Origin: JBBECJ01 sp041751795
Lineage (GTDB): Bacteria > Chloroflexota > Chloroflexia > Thermomicrobiales > CFX8
DNA: 5,296 nt
NCBI GenBank assembly: GCA_041751795.1
Contig: JBGSWU010000135.1
Location: forward strand, 1-5,296
Direction: 5' to 3'
Made by a program: the position numbers and the translations under genes. Within the stretch, counting starts at the first letter, position 1, and every line of letters starts with the position of its first letter. The notes beneath the pieces were generated by a model. The model was not told where the DNA came from. It was given only the letters and a program-made list of their open reading frames with translations, and made no database searches. Positions 1 to 4,941 of this stretch are shown piece by piece.

Positions 1-1
1 T

Positions 2-175
2 AACTTGCGCTCCATACCTCTCGCCAACGACACGGCGAAAGCTCGACGCTATCTCGAGGTCAGCCGCCGAGAGTTTTATCCTCTGGCACTCACGATTGAT
101 CCAACCGCTGCCCGGCTGGTTTCGGAAGCGTGTGATGCGATCGAAGCGTATCTGAGCGAGGTCGGTAGCGAATAA
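2..175 (+). CDS. 3' end of an unrecognised gene (partial, 5' end outside window)
   Basis: An open frame runs from the left edge and ends at TAA (173-175), giving the last 57 residues of a protein. The visible piece contains RRYLEVSRREFYPLAL followed by a segment rich in Ala, Glu and Leu that looks like an amphipathic C-terminal helix (about residues 33-53, ending IEAYLSEVGSE). No catalytic motif, membrane segment or known domain signature can be identified in it, so no function is proposed. The gene converges with the HNH gene, with 33 bp between the two stop codons and no visible hairpin terminator. The frame is accepted as coding because it is open throughout, has well-spread non-repetitive composition, and nothing else explains these bases. 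A shadow frame cannot be fully excluded on 57 codons. Confidence 0.6.
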   Translation, partial: NLRSIPLANDTAKARRYLEVSRREFYPLALTIDPTAARLVSEACDAIEAYLSEVGSE

Positions 176-208
176 GTCCTCACTCCACTCGTCATGTGTT
201 TCATGTAA

Positions 209-589
209 TCAGCCCGGTTTCTGATCGTGATCAGGATCGCGCCAGCGCGCCCGTCGCCTGGTGAGGAGTCGCGTAATCAGGTATTCGTATTCCTTGGCTC
301 GCCCTCTCCGCCGCTTTGGCTCGTCCCAATGAACTCCCTTCTCATAGTTGCAGGCAGCGTGTGTCAGCGCGAGGTTCAACAAATCGTTCGTTCCCCCGGC
401 TTTGCGAGGGATGATGTGCTCAACGGTGACGCCGCCTCCAGTTCCTGCGTCGAAGCGCAGCGGACCGTTGCAGATCAGGCACTTACCAACCCAGTCGCCA
501 TCAACGAGCTCGAACGATGTATCCGTTTCTGCAATCGCAGTGATCTGTTCCTGCCGATTGCTGGGTTGTCGGGAGGTTGTCTCTGCCAT
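209..589 (-). CDS. small stand-alone HNH endonuclease
   Basis: The gene encodes 126 residues carrying a zinc-stapled HNH nuclease core. The motifs in order are a CLIC knuckle (C37, C40), the catalytic VEHIIPRKAGG segment (E57, H58), the central Asn (N72 in DLLNLALTH), then H77 and CN-x2-KG (C80, N81, K84, G85). This matches the C-x2-C...EHhxP...GG...N...H-x2-CN-x2-KG pattern of McrA-like HNH nucleases, so metal-dependent DNA cleavage is likely; the target is unknown. The C-terminal 40 residues are strongly basic (KRRRGR, RRRARWR), consistent with DNA binding. The ATG at 587-589 is chosen because AAGGA lies 4 nt upstream (594-598) and the protein then begins MAETTSRQ. A longer frame up to 688 adds 33 residues unlike the family and would run into the start of the divergent CoA-transferase gene. 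There is no methylase, specificity subunit, terminase or intron context, so its biological role is open. Confidence 0.85.
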   Translation of the reverse strand: MAETTSRQPSNRQEQITAIAETDTSFELVDGDWVGKCLICNGPLRFDAGTGGGVTVEHIIPRKAGGTNDLLNLALTHAACNYEKGVHWDEPKRRRGRAKEYEYLITRLLTRRRARWRDPDHDQKPG

Positions 590-686
590 GATTTCCTTGT
601 GATAGGCTAGGTTGCCCTGTTTGCGCAGTACTGGTCGCACGAATGGTGCCCGAATCGACCACGAACGAAAGAGTGAGAACCGGACC
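590..686. promoter_or_regulatory. divergent intergenic region between the HNH and CoA-transferase genes
   Basis: These 97 bp separate two divergently read genes and must hold the promoters of both unless the CoA-transferase is read from elsewhere. No convincing -35/-10 pair can be picked on either strand. The only symmetry seen is the 8-bp palindrome CAGTACTG at 626-633, with imperfect GCG/CGC flanks, which is weak evidence for an operator. The region also holds the AAGGA ribosome site of the HNH gene (594-598) and a poor purine-rich site, GAGTGAG (671-677), before the CoA-transferase ATG. Confidence 0.4.
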
Positions 687-1883
687 ATGACCGAGAATTC
701 CGGACCGTTGAACGGCGTGCGTGTGCTGGATCTATCGCGCGTCCTTGCCGGACCCTACGCAACGATGATGCTTGGCGACCTCGGTGCGGATGTGATCAAG
801 GTCGAGCAGCCAGGAAAAGGTGACGATACTCGTGCATGGGGGCCACCTTGGGCTGGAACCGAAAGCGCATACTACCTGTCTGTTAATCGTAACAAGCGTG
901 GCATCACGCTCGATCTGAAGTCTGCAGAGGGCCAGGCAATCGTCCGTGAACTCGCGTCGCAGTGTGACATCGTCGTCGAGAATTTCAAACTCGGCGCACT
1001 CGACCGCATGGGTATCGGGTACGAACAGCTCCGTGAAATCAATCCCCGACTGATCTGGGCAACGGTGAGTGGTTACGGACCGGATGGTCCGTGGGCTGAC
1101 CGCCCTGGATACGACTTCGTCGCGCAGGGCGAGAGCGGCATCATGGCAATTACCGGAGTACCGGACGGCGAACCGATGAAAGTCGGAGTCGCTATTGTTG
1201 ACATAACCACAGGTCTATTTACAGTATCGGCGATCCTGGCAGCCCTCCATGCTCGTGAAGCAATGGGAGTCGGACAAAAGATCGATACGAGCCTGATGAC
1301 GTCGGCTGTGGCCTGGCTCGCAAACGTTGGTCAAAGTCATCTTGTGTCCGGCAAGCCAGCTCGGCGATTTGGGAATGCCCATGCCAACATCGTCCCTTAC
1401 CAGGTCTTCAAAGCGCGCGATCAACACATGACGATTGCGGTTGGCAATGACAAGCAATTCCGGGCGCTCTGTGAGGTATTGGGACGTGGAGAGATCGCGG
1501 ATGACGATCGATTCAGGACGAACCCGCTGCGCGTTGAGCATCGCGACACGCTGATCGAGTTGCTCCAATCGGTGTTCGAAACGCGCGATGCCGACGAGTG
1601 GTTGGACGGGTGTTATCGAGTCGGAATTCCCAGTGGCAAGATCAACTCCGTCGAGCAGGTCTTCGAGCACCCACAGGTACTGGCACGAGACATGCTCGTT
1701 GAAATAGCACATCCCGAGGCAGGAATGTTGAAGATGGCAGGAATACCATACGAACTGTCCAACACACCTGCAACCGTCCGGCTCGCACCACCGCTGCTCG
1801 GACAGCACACCGATGAGGTGCTGCGTGAATTGGGACGCGATGATATAGAGATCCGTCGTTTACATGAAAGTGGAATCGTTTGA
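687..1883 (+). CDS. class III CoA-transferase, CaiB/BaiF family
   Basis: The 398-residue product has the usual length of a family III CoA-transferase. These cytosolic, interlocked homodimers move CoA between carboxylic acids through an aspartyl-CoA anhydride intermediate. Visible hallmarks are LDLSRVLAGPYATMMLGDLG near residues 14-33 followed by ADVIKVE; NRNKRGITLDL (67-77); VENF (97-100); RPGYDFVAQ (139-147), with D143 as the expected catalytic Asp; KVGVAIVDITTG (165-176); FGNAHANIVPYQVF (228-241); and the C-terminal LGQHTDEVLRELG (371-383). From memory, the GNAHANIVPYQ and NDKQF segments resemble the succinyl-CoA:dicarboxylate (SUGCT-like) branch more than CaiB itself; the substrate is not determined by sequence. 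The ATG at 687 is chosen over a TTG at 612 because the family begins just before the LDLSR motif and the extra 25 residues look non-coding. Its stop overlaps the start of the next gene, so the two form a coupled unit. Confidence 0.95.
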   Translation: MTENSGPLNGVRVLDLSRVLAGPYATMMLGDLGADVIKVEQPGKGDDTRAWGPPWAGTESAYYLSVNRNKRGITLDLKSAEGQAIVRELASQCDIVVENFKLGALDRMGIGYEQLREINPRLIWATVSGYGPDGPWADRPGYDFVAQGESGIMAITGVPDGEPMKVGVAIVDITTGLFTVSAILAALHAREAMGVGQKIDTSLMTSAVAWLANVGQSHLVSGKPARRFGNAHANIVPYQVFKARDQHMTIAVGNDKQFRALCEVLGRGEIADDDRFRTNPLRVEHRDTLIELLQSVFETRDADEWLDGCYRVGIPSGKINSVEQVFEHPQVLARDMLVEIAHPEAGMLKMAGIPYELSNTPATVRLAPPLLGQHTDEVLRELGRDDIEIRRLHESGIV

Positions 1884-2677
1884 CCAACCAGCAACCTGAC
1901 GAGCAACCAACCAAAAACGCTGATGGGCAGGATCAAACCGTCGATCTCGTTACAGAACTTGCGTCGTCTACCGGCGAACAGGAGCGGACATCGCGCGACG
2001 TGCTCTACGAGCAGATCGGCATGACGCTGGTGAATGCCGGTGTCATCAGTCCAGCGGCACAGTTCGTGGCGGATGTTCGCGCAGTTGCAGGATTTCGAGT
2101 GTCGCCACGTGAGATTGTCGTTGCAGTCGAACAGATGGCTGGTGCACATCAGATAATCAACGTCGACACGGTTGCCGAGATGGTGAGCACTCTGCGCGGG
2201 GATCGTTCGTCGCGGCAACAGCGCCATGCCGAGGCTTGGCGAACACTCGGTGCGCAACTCGCCTTGCGGGATCTCGACGGTTCGCCCGACGGCCAGCGAT
2301 CGTTTATCGGAATCGCCCATGCGATCGCCGGACGGCGAGCGACTGACGCGCTCCTCCTTCAAATCGCACTGACACTGGCCGAACAAGGCCAGCGCCTTGA
2401 CGCTGAAACCGTTGGCAAGGTTGGCAAGCGGTTAGCGGCGAGTGCTGCCGATATCGATCCTGACCAGATCACTGGCCTCATTGAGCGTGAGATGCGCGGA
2501 TTGCTTCGAGAGTCGCGTACGCAGGGGCGTCCGCCAAAGAAGCCAAAACGCCCGGTGAAAACGGGCGCATGGAGTCAGGCTCACAATCCCGGCGCACGCA
2601 AATGGCGGCCGGGTGGTCGACGCCGTCGGAAGATCCAGTTTCCGCCGAAGGATCGTCCGGAACCGTTCGAACGATAG
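1880..2677 (+). CDS. uncharacterised 265-residue protein, translationally coupled to the CoA-transferase
   Basis: No known family is recognised. The start is TTG (1880-1882), overlapping the upstream TGA (1881-1883) as TTGA; a purine-rich GAAAGTGGA lies just upstream, and the next in-frame ATG is 47 codons later. Residues 1-40 are polar and acidic (many Gln, Asp, Glu, Thr), so probably disordered. Residues 41-210 look mostly alpha-helical, with recurring segments of the type QI-x2-TL-x3-G ... TV-x6-L (about 45-73, 79-106 and 160-187) that resemble short helix-turn-helix repeats. Residues 211-265 form a disordered, very basic tail (GRPPKKPKRPVK, RRRRK) with scattered Pro and Trp, suited to nucleic-acid or other polyanion binding. 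There is no signal peptide or membrane segment, so it is probably cytosolic. The overlap implies production with the CoA-transferase, but nothing in the sequence shows an enzymatic role. The coding call rests on length, overlap geometry and sensible composition. Confidence 0.8.
   Translation: MTNQQPDEQPTKNADGQDQTVDLVTELASSTGEQERTSRDVLYEQIGMTLVNAGVISPAAQFVADVRAVAGFRVSPREIVVAVEQMAGAHQIINVDTVAEMVSTLRGDRSSRQQRHAEAWRTLGAQLALRDLDGSPDGQRSFIGIAHAIAGRRATDALLLQIALTLAEQGQRLDAETVGKVGKRLAASAADIDPDQITGLIEREMRGLLRESRTQGRPPKKPKRPVKTGAWSQAHNPGARKWRPGGRRRRKIQFPPKDRPEPFER
2545..2567 (-). terminator. candidate intrinsic terminator of the 291-residue lipoprotein gene, inside the convergent CDS
   Basis: Read on the minus strand this is CGCCCG, a 7-nt loop TTTTCAC, CGGGCG, then TTTT. 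It forms a perfect 6-bp all-GC stem followed at once by four T (2548-2545). It lies about 143 nt downstream of the minus-strand stop at 2710, within the basic-tail codons of the plus-strand orphan gene. The T run is short, so efficiency is uncertain. Confidence 0.45.
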
Positions 2678-2709
2678 CCACTGCCCACGACAAGTCGAAG
2701 AGATGGCGA

Positions 2710-3585
2710 TCAGCCTGGAGCGGTGACGCGCTCGGTTGTCGAGATGTTCGTGACGTCATGTCGTTCGATGAGTTCTCCGCCTGATCCGTCTGGGTTCTGC
2801 CATCGCACGTTCGATTCGCGGCGAAGAATGATCCCGGTTTCGTTGTCGATCCAGATATCGACTTGCCCTCCGATGTTTGAAGCACCGTCTCCCGGCAACC
2901 AGTTGGCGTTGGCGAGTAGGTCTTTTCCGTCGACGCGTTTGTGCGTCGTTTTCCGTCCGTTGACATCTTCAGGTCCAACATTGACGGCGAGCGTGTCACT
3001 ACTGATACGTGGAACCGTCTGGACGAGGAGTGATGGCGAGAATAGCGCCGTATCGCTGTCGGAGGGCAATGCAGCGACTGAACCATCCGCTTGAGTAAGA
3101 TAGGTCGTCCCATCGACGAGCCAGCTTTCAAGTCCTGAATTGCCGCTCGTTGAACGAAGGTAGTAGTGGTCTGGCGCCGCCTGGATGATCAGCAGGGACA
3201 TTGTGAAGTCGGACTGCCCGGGCACGCCGCGCAGTTCAATATCCGTCGTCAATGTGTAATTCGGTAGGCCCGATGGGTCGAGAGGCGCGATTTCACCCAG
3301 TGCCTCTTTCGGGATTGGGGTTACCGTCGCGGTCGGTCGTGGCGTCGATGTGGATGTCGGTGTCGGTGACGAGACGGTGGGAGTCGGTAAGACCGGTGTG
3401 TTCTCTGTAGTCGCCGTTGCCGTAACGGCTGACGTCGGGCTGGAAGCGATTGTCGCGCTGGGAATTGGCTGCGATGTCGGCGTTGGACCATCACTTTCCG
3501 ATCCAACGATACATGCGCTCAGTATGCCGACGCCGAGCATCAGCATTCCAACCCGGAACAGTCGGCATTTACCCGACTCCGTCAC
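2710..3585 (-). CDS. lipoprotein with Pro/Thr-rich spacer and predicted LolA/LppX-like domain (paralogue A)
   Basis: The 291-residue product begins with a lipoprotein signal peptide: n-region with K6, R8 and R11, hydrophobic VGMLMLGVGIL, and lipobox LSAC with the lipidated Cys at 25. A spacer of about 60 residues rich in Pro, Thr and Ser follows (34-92, PTPT-type). The folded domain (about 97-291) has LDPSGLPN (102-109), DHYYL (139-143), LFSP (181-184), VNGRKTT (208-214) and QVDIWIDNETG (241-251), ending in APG. The NGR...VDIWID-x-ET pattern and alternating beta segments recall the LolA/LppX/LprG fold, which holds lipids; this is inferred, not shown. The GTG at 3583-3585 is chosen because AGGAGG lies 4 nt upstream and it supplies the positively charged n-region; an ATG 13 codons later would remove it. 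It is paralogous to the 332-residue lipoprotein upstream and probably has its own promoter in the 324-bp gap. Confidence 0.88.
   Translation of the reverse strand: MTESGKCRLFRVGMLMLGVGILSACIVGSESDGPTPTSQPIPSATIASSPTSAVTATATTENTPVLPTPTVSSPTPTSTSTPRPTATVTPIPKEALGEIAPLDPSGLPNYTLTTDIELRGVPGQSDFTMSLLIIQAAPDHYYLRSTSGNSGLESWLVDGTTYLTQADGSVAALPSDSDTALFSPSLLVQTVPRISSDTLAVNVGPEDVNGRKTTHKRVDGKDLLANANWLPGDGASNIGGQVDIWIDNETGIILRRESNVRWQNPDGSGGELIERHDVTNISTTERVTAPG
3310..3486 (-). repeat. low-complexity Pro/Thr/Ser spacer of paralogue A
   Basis: These bases encode residues 34-92, an irregular run of PTPT, TATAT, SSPT and TPRPT units. Such linkers hold a lipoprotein domain away from the membrane through a thick envelope and are common in Chloroflexota surface proteins. 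The bias produces long meaningless open frames on the other strand, rich in Val and Gly. Confidence 0.75.
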
Positions 3586-3589
3586 CCTG

Positions 3590-3595
3590 CCTCCT
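3590..3595 (-). promoter_or_regulatory. ribosome binding site deciding the GTG start of paralogue A
   Basis: AGGAGG on the minus strand ends 4 nt before the GTG at 3585-3583. It is the strongest Shine-Dalgarno in the window and the reason for preferring GTG over the downstream ATG. Confidence 0.7.
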
Positions 3596-3611
3596 CATTT
3601 ACCTGACTGGA

Positions 3612-3639
3612 TCTATATGTCGAAAACGCGAGCCGTCAC
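3612..3639 (-). promoter_or_regulatory. weak sigma-70-like promoter candidate for paralogue A
   Basis: On the minus strand GTGACG (3639-3634) and TATAGA (3617-3612) are separated by 16 bp, each matching 4 of 6 consensus bases. The position, about 27 bp before the start codon of paralogue A, is sensible, but matches this weak occur by chance. Confidence 0.3.
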
Positions 3640-3860
3640 TCCATGGCAACGGAACCGACGTAACTCATTACCCGCTCAACCGTACACCAAACTTTCCGTT
3701 GACTTCCAACCTGCGATTTCGAAACGGGTTGCAAAAGCGATGCTTCGACCGTGGCAACGATTGGTGGTCCAACCGAAAACGGTTCTTGTACTCACCCATC
3801 GCTTCCAGTCTGGTCGAGGCAACGCAACTGCAAATCTCTGCGTCGAACGCCCGACAGGCG

Positions 3861-3888
3861 AAAGCGCCGGCTGATATGCCGACGCTTT
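3861..3888 (-). terminator. terminator-like hairpin after paralogue B
   Basis: An 11-bp stem with 6-nt loop: AAAGCGTCGGC, ATATCA, GCCGGCGCTTT on the minus strand, with a single G-U wobble. It begins 21 nt after the stop codon of the 332-residue lipoprotein. The A-rich foot and T-rich end form the first base pairs of the stem, as in bidirectional terminators, but the T run is only three long, so it may act partly as an mRNA 3'-end stabiliser. Confidence 0.6.
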
Positions 3889-3909
3889 CATCGTCCGAAG
3901 CGCAGACCG

Positions 3910-4908
3910 CTATTGTGGTGCCTGAACGTCGGCGGTTGATCCGATGTCGTGAATCTCGTAGGTGTATATGAGCGATCCATCGGTGTCGTCGCTGTTTTTC
4001 CACGCGACATCACCGTCTGCCTTGATCATGATGTTCAGTTCGTTGTCGATCCAGATCGTCACCTCACCGGATCCGTCGGTCATCTCAATATCGGTGATGC
4101 CGTCGACGGACCCTTCTTCGTTCATGTATTCAACATAGTCAGCCCCGTCGACCACCCACTTGGTCGTTTGGCGACCATTCACTTCCTCGGTGCCCTCGTT
4201 GCGTGCTTCGAGCCCCTCAGGAATCAATTCACCGGTCGTAAGGATGTCCGCTGGACTGAACAACGGCCCCGTTGGGGACTCTATCGTTTCTCCCGCGATC
4301 GTTGTCCAAGACTGCTCGTCGATCGTCCAGAACTCCAGTTCTTCGCCATCGGTTTCCATGAACAGGTGGTAGTGGTCGATGGCGCTCTGCTGCATTTCCA
4401 TTCTCAGCGTCGTCTGCGGCGTGCCAGACAAGTTCACGGCTTCGAAGTCCATCGTCATCGAAAAGTTGGGAAGCAGTTCCGGGTCGAGCGTCTCGAATTC
4501 TGGGATGTCGGCAGTGCCGCCGTCTGAGGGAGACGTTGCCGTACTCGATGCGCTGGCCGCTTCAGTAGCCGACGATCCAGTGCCGTTCGTTGTTGCAGTC
4601 GCAGTTGGCTGGGTTGAATCTGCTTCGGTCGCCGTAGCATCTGCGGGATTTGTCGCCGTCGCAGTCTCACGCGCCCTGTCTGTTGCCGTTGCTGACGCAT
4701 CGGCGTCACTTGAGGTCGCCGTTGCATCCGCGGCGTCGGTCGTCGGGGAAGCGTCGGACCCTGTCGAACCGGATACGGTAGTCTCCGTTGACGATTCAGT
4801 GGCGGTGCTGTCGTCGTCGTCGCCGCTGCTGCATGCGGTTGCGACAATCAGCAGCAGCATCAGCAACAACGAGACCGCTGGATAACTGTGGCGCCAGCGT
4901 AGATTCAT
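3910..4908 (-). CDS. lipoprotein with Thr/Ala/Asp-rich spacer and predicted LolA/LppX-like domain (paralogue B)
   Basis: The 332-residue product starts with MNLRWRHSYP, a hydrophobic core LLLMLLLIV and lipobox ATAC with the lipidated Cys at 26, followed by SSGDDDD. A long spacer (27-134) rich in Thr, Ala, Ser and Asp, with five ATAT cores, leads to the folded domain (about 135-332). That domain has LDPELLPN (141-148), DHYHL (178-182), LFSP (216-219), VNGRQTT (243-249), EVTIWIDNE (282-290) and a final APQ. These blocks match paralogue A in order and spacing. The fold resembles LolA/LppX lipid-carrier lipoproteins, so a role in binding or moving an amphipathic molecule at the outer membrane face is plausible but inferred. 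The mature protein is markedly acidic. The ATG is supported by GAGGGG 9 nt upstream. It lies 33 nt after the Nudix-like gene and may be co-transcribed with it; a hairpin terminator follows. Confidence 0.9.
   Translation of the reverse strand: MNLRWRHSYPAVSLLLMLLLIVATACSSGDDDDSTATESSTETTVSGSTGSDASPTTDAADATATSSDADASATATDRARETATATNPADATATEADSTQPTATATTNGTGSSATEAASASSTATSPSDGGTADIPEFETLDPELLPNFSMTMDFEAVNLSGTPQTTLRMEMQQSAIDHYHLFMETDGEELEFWTIDEQSWTTIAGETIESPTGPLFSPADILTTGELIPEGLEARNEGTEEVNGRQTTKWVVDGADYVEYMNEEGSVDGITDIEMTDGSGEVTIWIDNELNIMIKADGDVAWKNSDDTDGSLIYTYEIHDIGSTADVQAPQ
4507..4830 (-). repeat. imperfect ATAT-type spacer repeats of paralogue B
   Basis: The encoded residues 27-134 contain ATAT at about 62, 73, 83, 91 and 103, a loose period of 8-12 residues. 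Asp, Glu, Ser and occasional Arg or Asn lie between them, and Pro is scarce. It is a membrane-to-domain spacer, and the local repetitiveness suggests growth by slippage or unequal exchange. Long Val/Ala-rich frames on the plus strand here are by-products. Confidence 0.7.
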
Positions 4909-4917
4909 TAGTGTTTT

Positions 4918-4923
4918 CCCCTC
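4918..4923 (-). promoter_or_regulatory. ribosome binding site of paralogue B
   Basis: GAGGGG on the minus strand, 9 nt (AAAACACTA) before the ATG at 4908-4906. It supports that start, which also gives a well-formed lipoprotein signal peptide. Confidence 0.65.
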
Positions 4924-4926
4924 ACT

Positions 4927-4938
4927 CCTGAGATCAGG
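4927..4938. promoter_or_regulatory. 12-bp inverted repeat between the Nudix-like gene and paralogue B
   Basis: CCTGA-GA-TCAGG is a perfect 5-bp dyad with a 2-nt centre. It lies just after the Nudix-like stop codon and 3 nt before the GAGGGG ribosome site. It could be an operator half-site pair, but its loop is too tight for a stable RNA hairpin and a dyad this short may be chance. Confidence 0.2.
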
Positions 4939-4941
4939 TAA

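Larger units (their letters stand above)
3586..3909. other. 324-bp intergenic region between the two lipoprotein genes
   Basis: No convincing gene lies here; the frames that are open have unlike-protein composition and no ribosome site. On the minus strand it holds, in order, the terminator-like hairpin of the upstream lipoprotein (3888-3861), a cluster of short inverted repeats (3784-3728), a weak promoter candidate (3639-3612) and the AGGAGG of the next gene. The short hairpins are AACCG-AAAA-CGGTT (3771-3784), TTGG-TGGT-CCAA (3761-3772), AAGC-GAT-GCTT (3735-3745), and an outer GTTGC/GCAAC pair (3728-3732 with 3754-3758). They may be chance or may shape a long 5' leader. Confidence 0.6.

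Noticed and set aside
192..206. Direct repeat of TCATGT in the gap between the first two genes
   Set aside because: Six bases repeated once is expected by chance and no attachment site or insertion boundary is evident.
221..234. Perfect inverted repeat CTGATC-GT-GATCAG
   Set aside because: It lies in the last codons of the HNH gene encoding DHDQ, the 2-nt centre cannot form an RNA loop, and no T run follows; treated as chance.
227..610. Plus-strand open frames opposite the HNH gene
   Set aside because: They are antisense to a gene with complete catalytic motifs and show no domain features.
612..686. TTG start 25 codons upstream of the CoA-transferase ATG
   Set aside because: The family begins shortly before the LDLSR motif, and the extension has no ribosome site and non-protein-like composition.
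590..688. N-terminal extension of the HNH gene to an ATG at 688 (33 more residues)
   Set aside because: The extra residues are unlike the family, the internal ATG at 589 has an AAGGA site, and the longer form would overlap the CoA-transferase start head to head.
1215..2386. Two long minus-strand frames (197 and 257 codons) across the CoA-transferase and orphan
   Set aside because: They lie antisense to well-supported genes, have odd Cys/Arg/Ser/His-rich composition and no ribosome sites; they reflect codon bias on the other strand.
2478..3131. Minus-strand 217-codon frame spanning the convergent gene ends
   Set aside because: It overlaps the lipoprotein in another frame and the orphan antisense, with Ser/Arg-rich non-protein-like sequence.
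3350..3971. Frames on both strands in and around the 324-bp gap (for example 71 and 174 codons)
   Set aside because: There are no ribosome sites and the composition is rich in Arg, Trp and Ser; parts overlap the reverse of the Pro/Thr spacer. A genuine small gene here cannot be totally excluded.
4379..4885. Plus-strand 168-codon Val/Ala/Ser-rich frame that looks like a repetitive membrane protein
   Set aside because: It is the reverse of the Thr/Ala-rich spacer codons of paralogue B; the repetitiveness comes from that, and no start signal is present.
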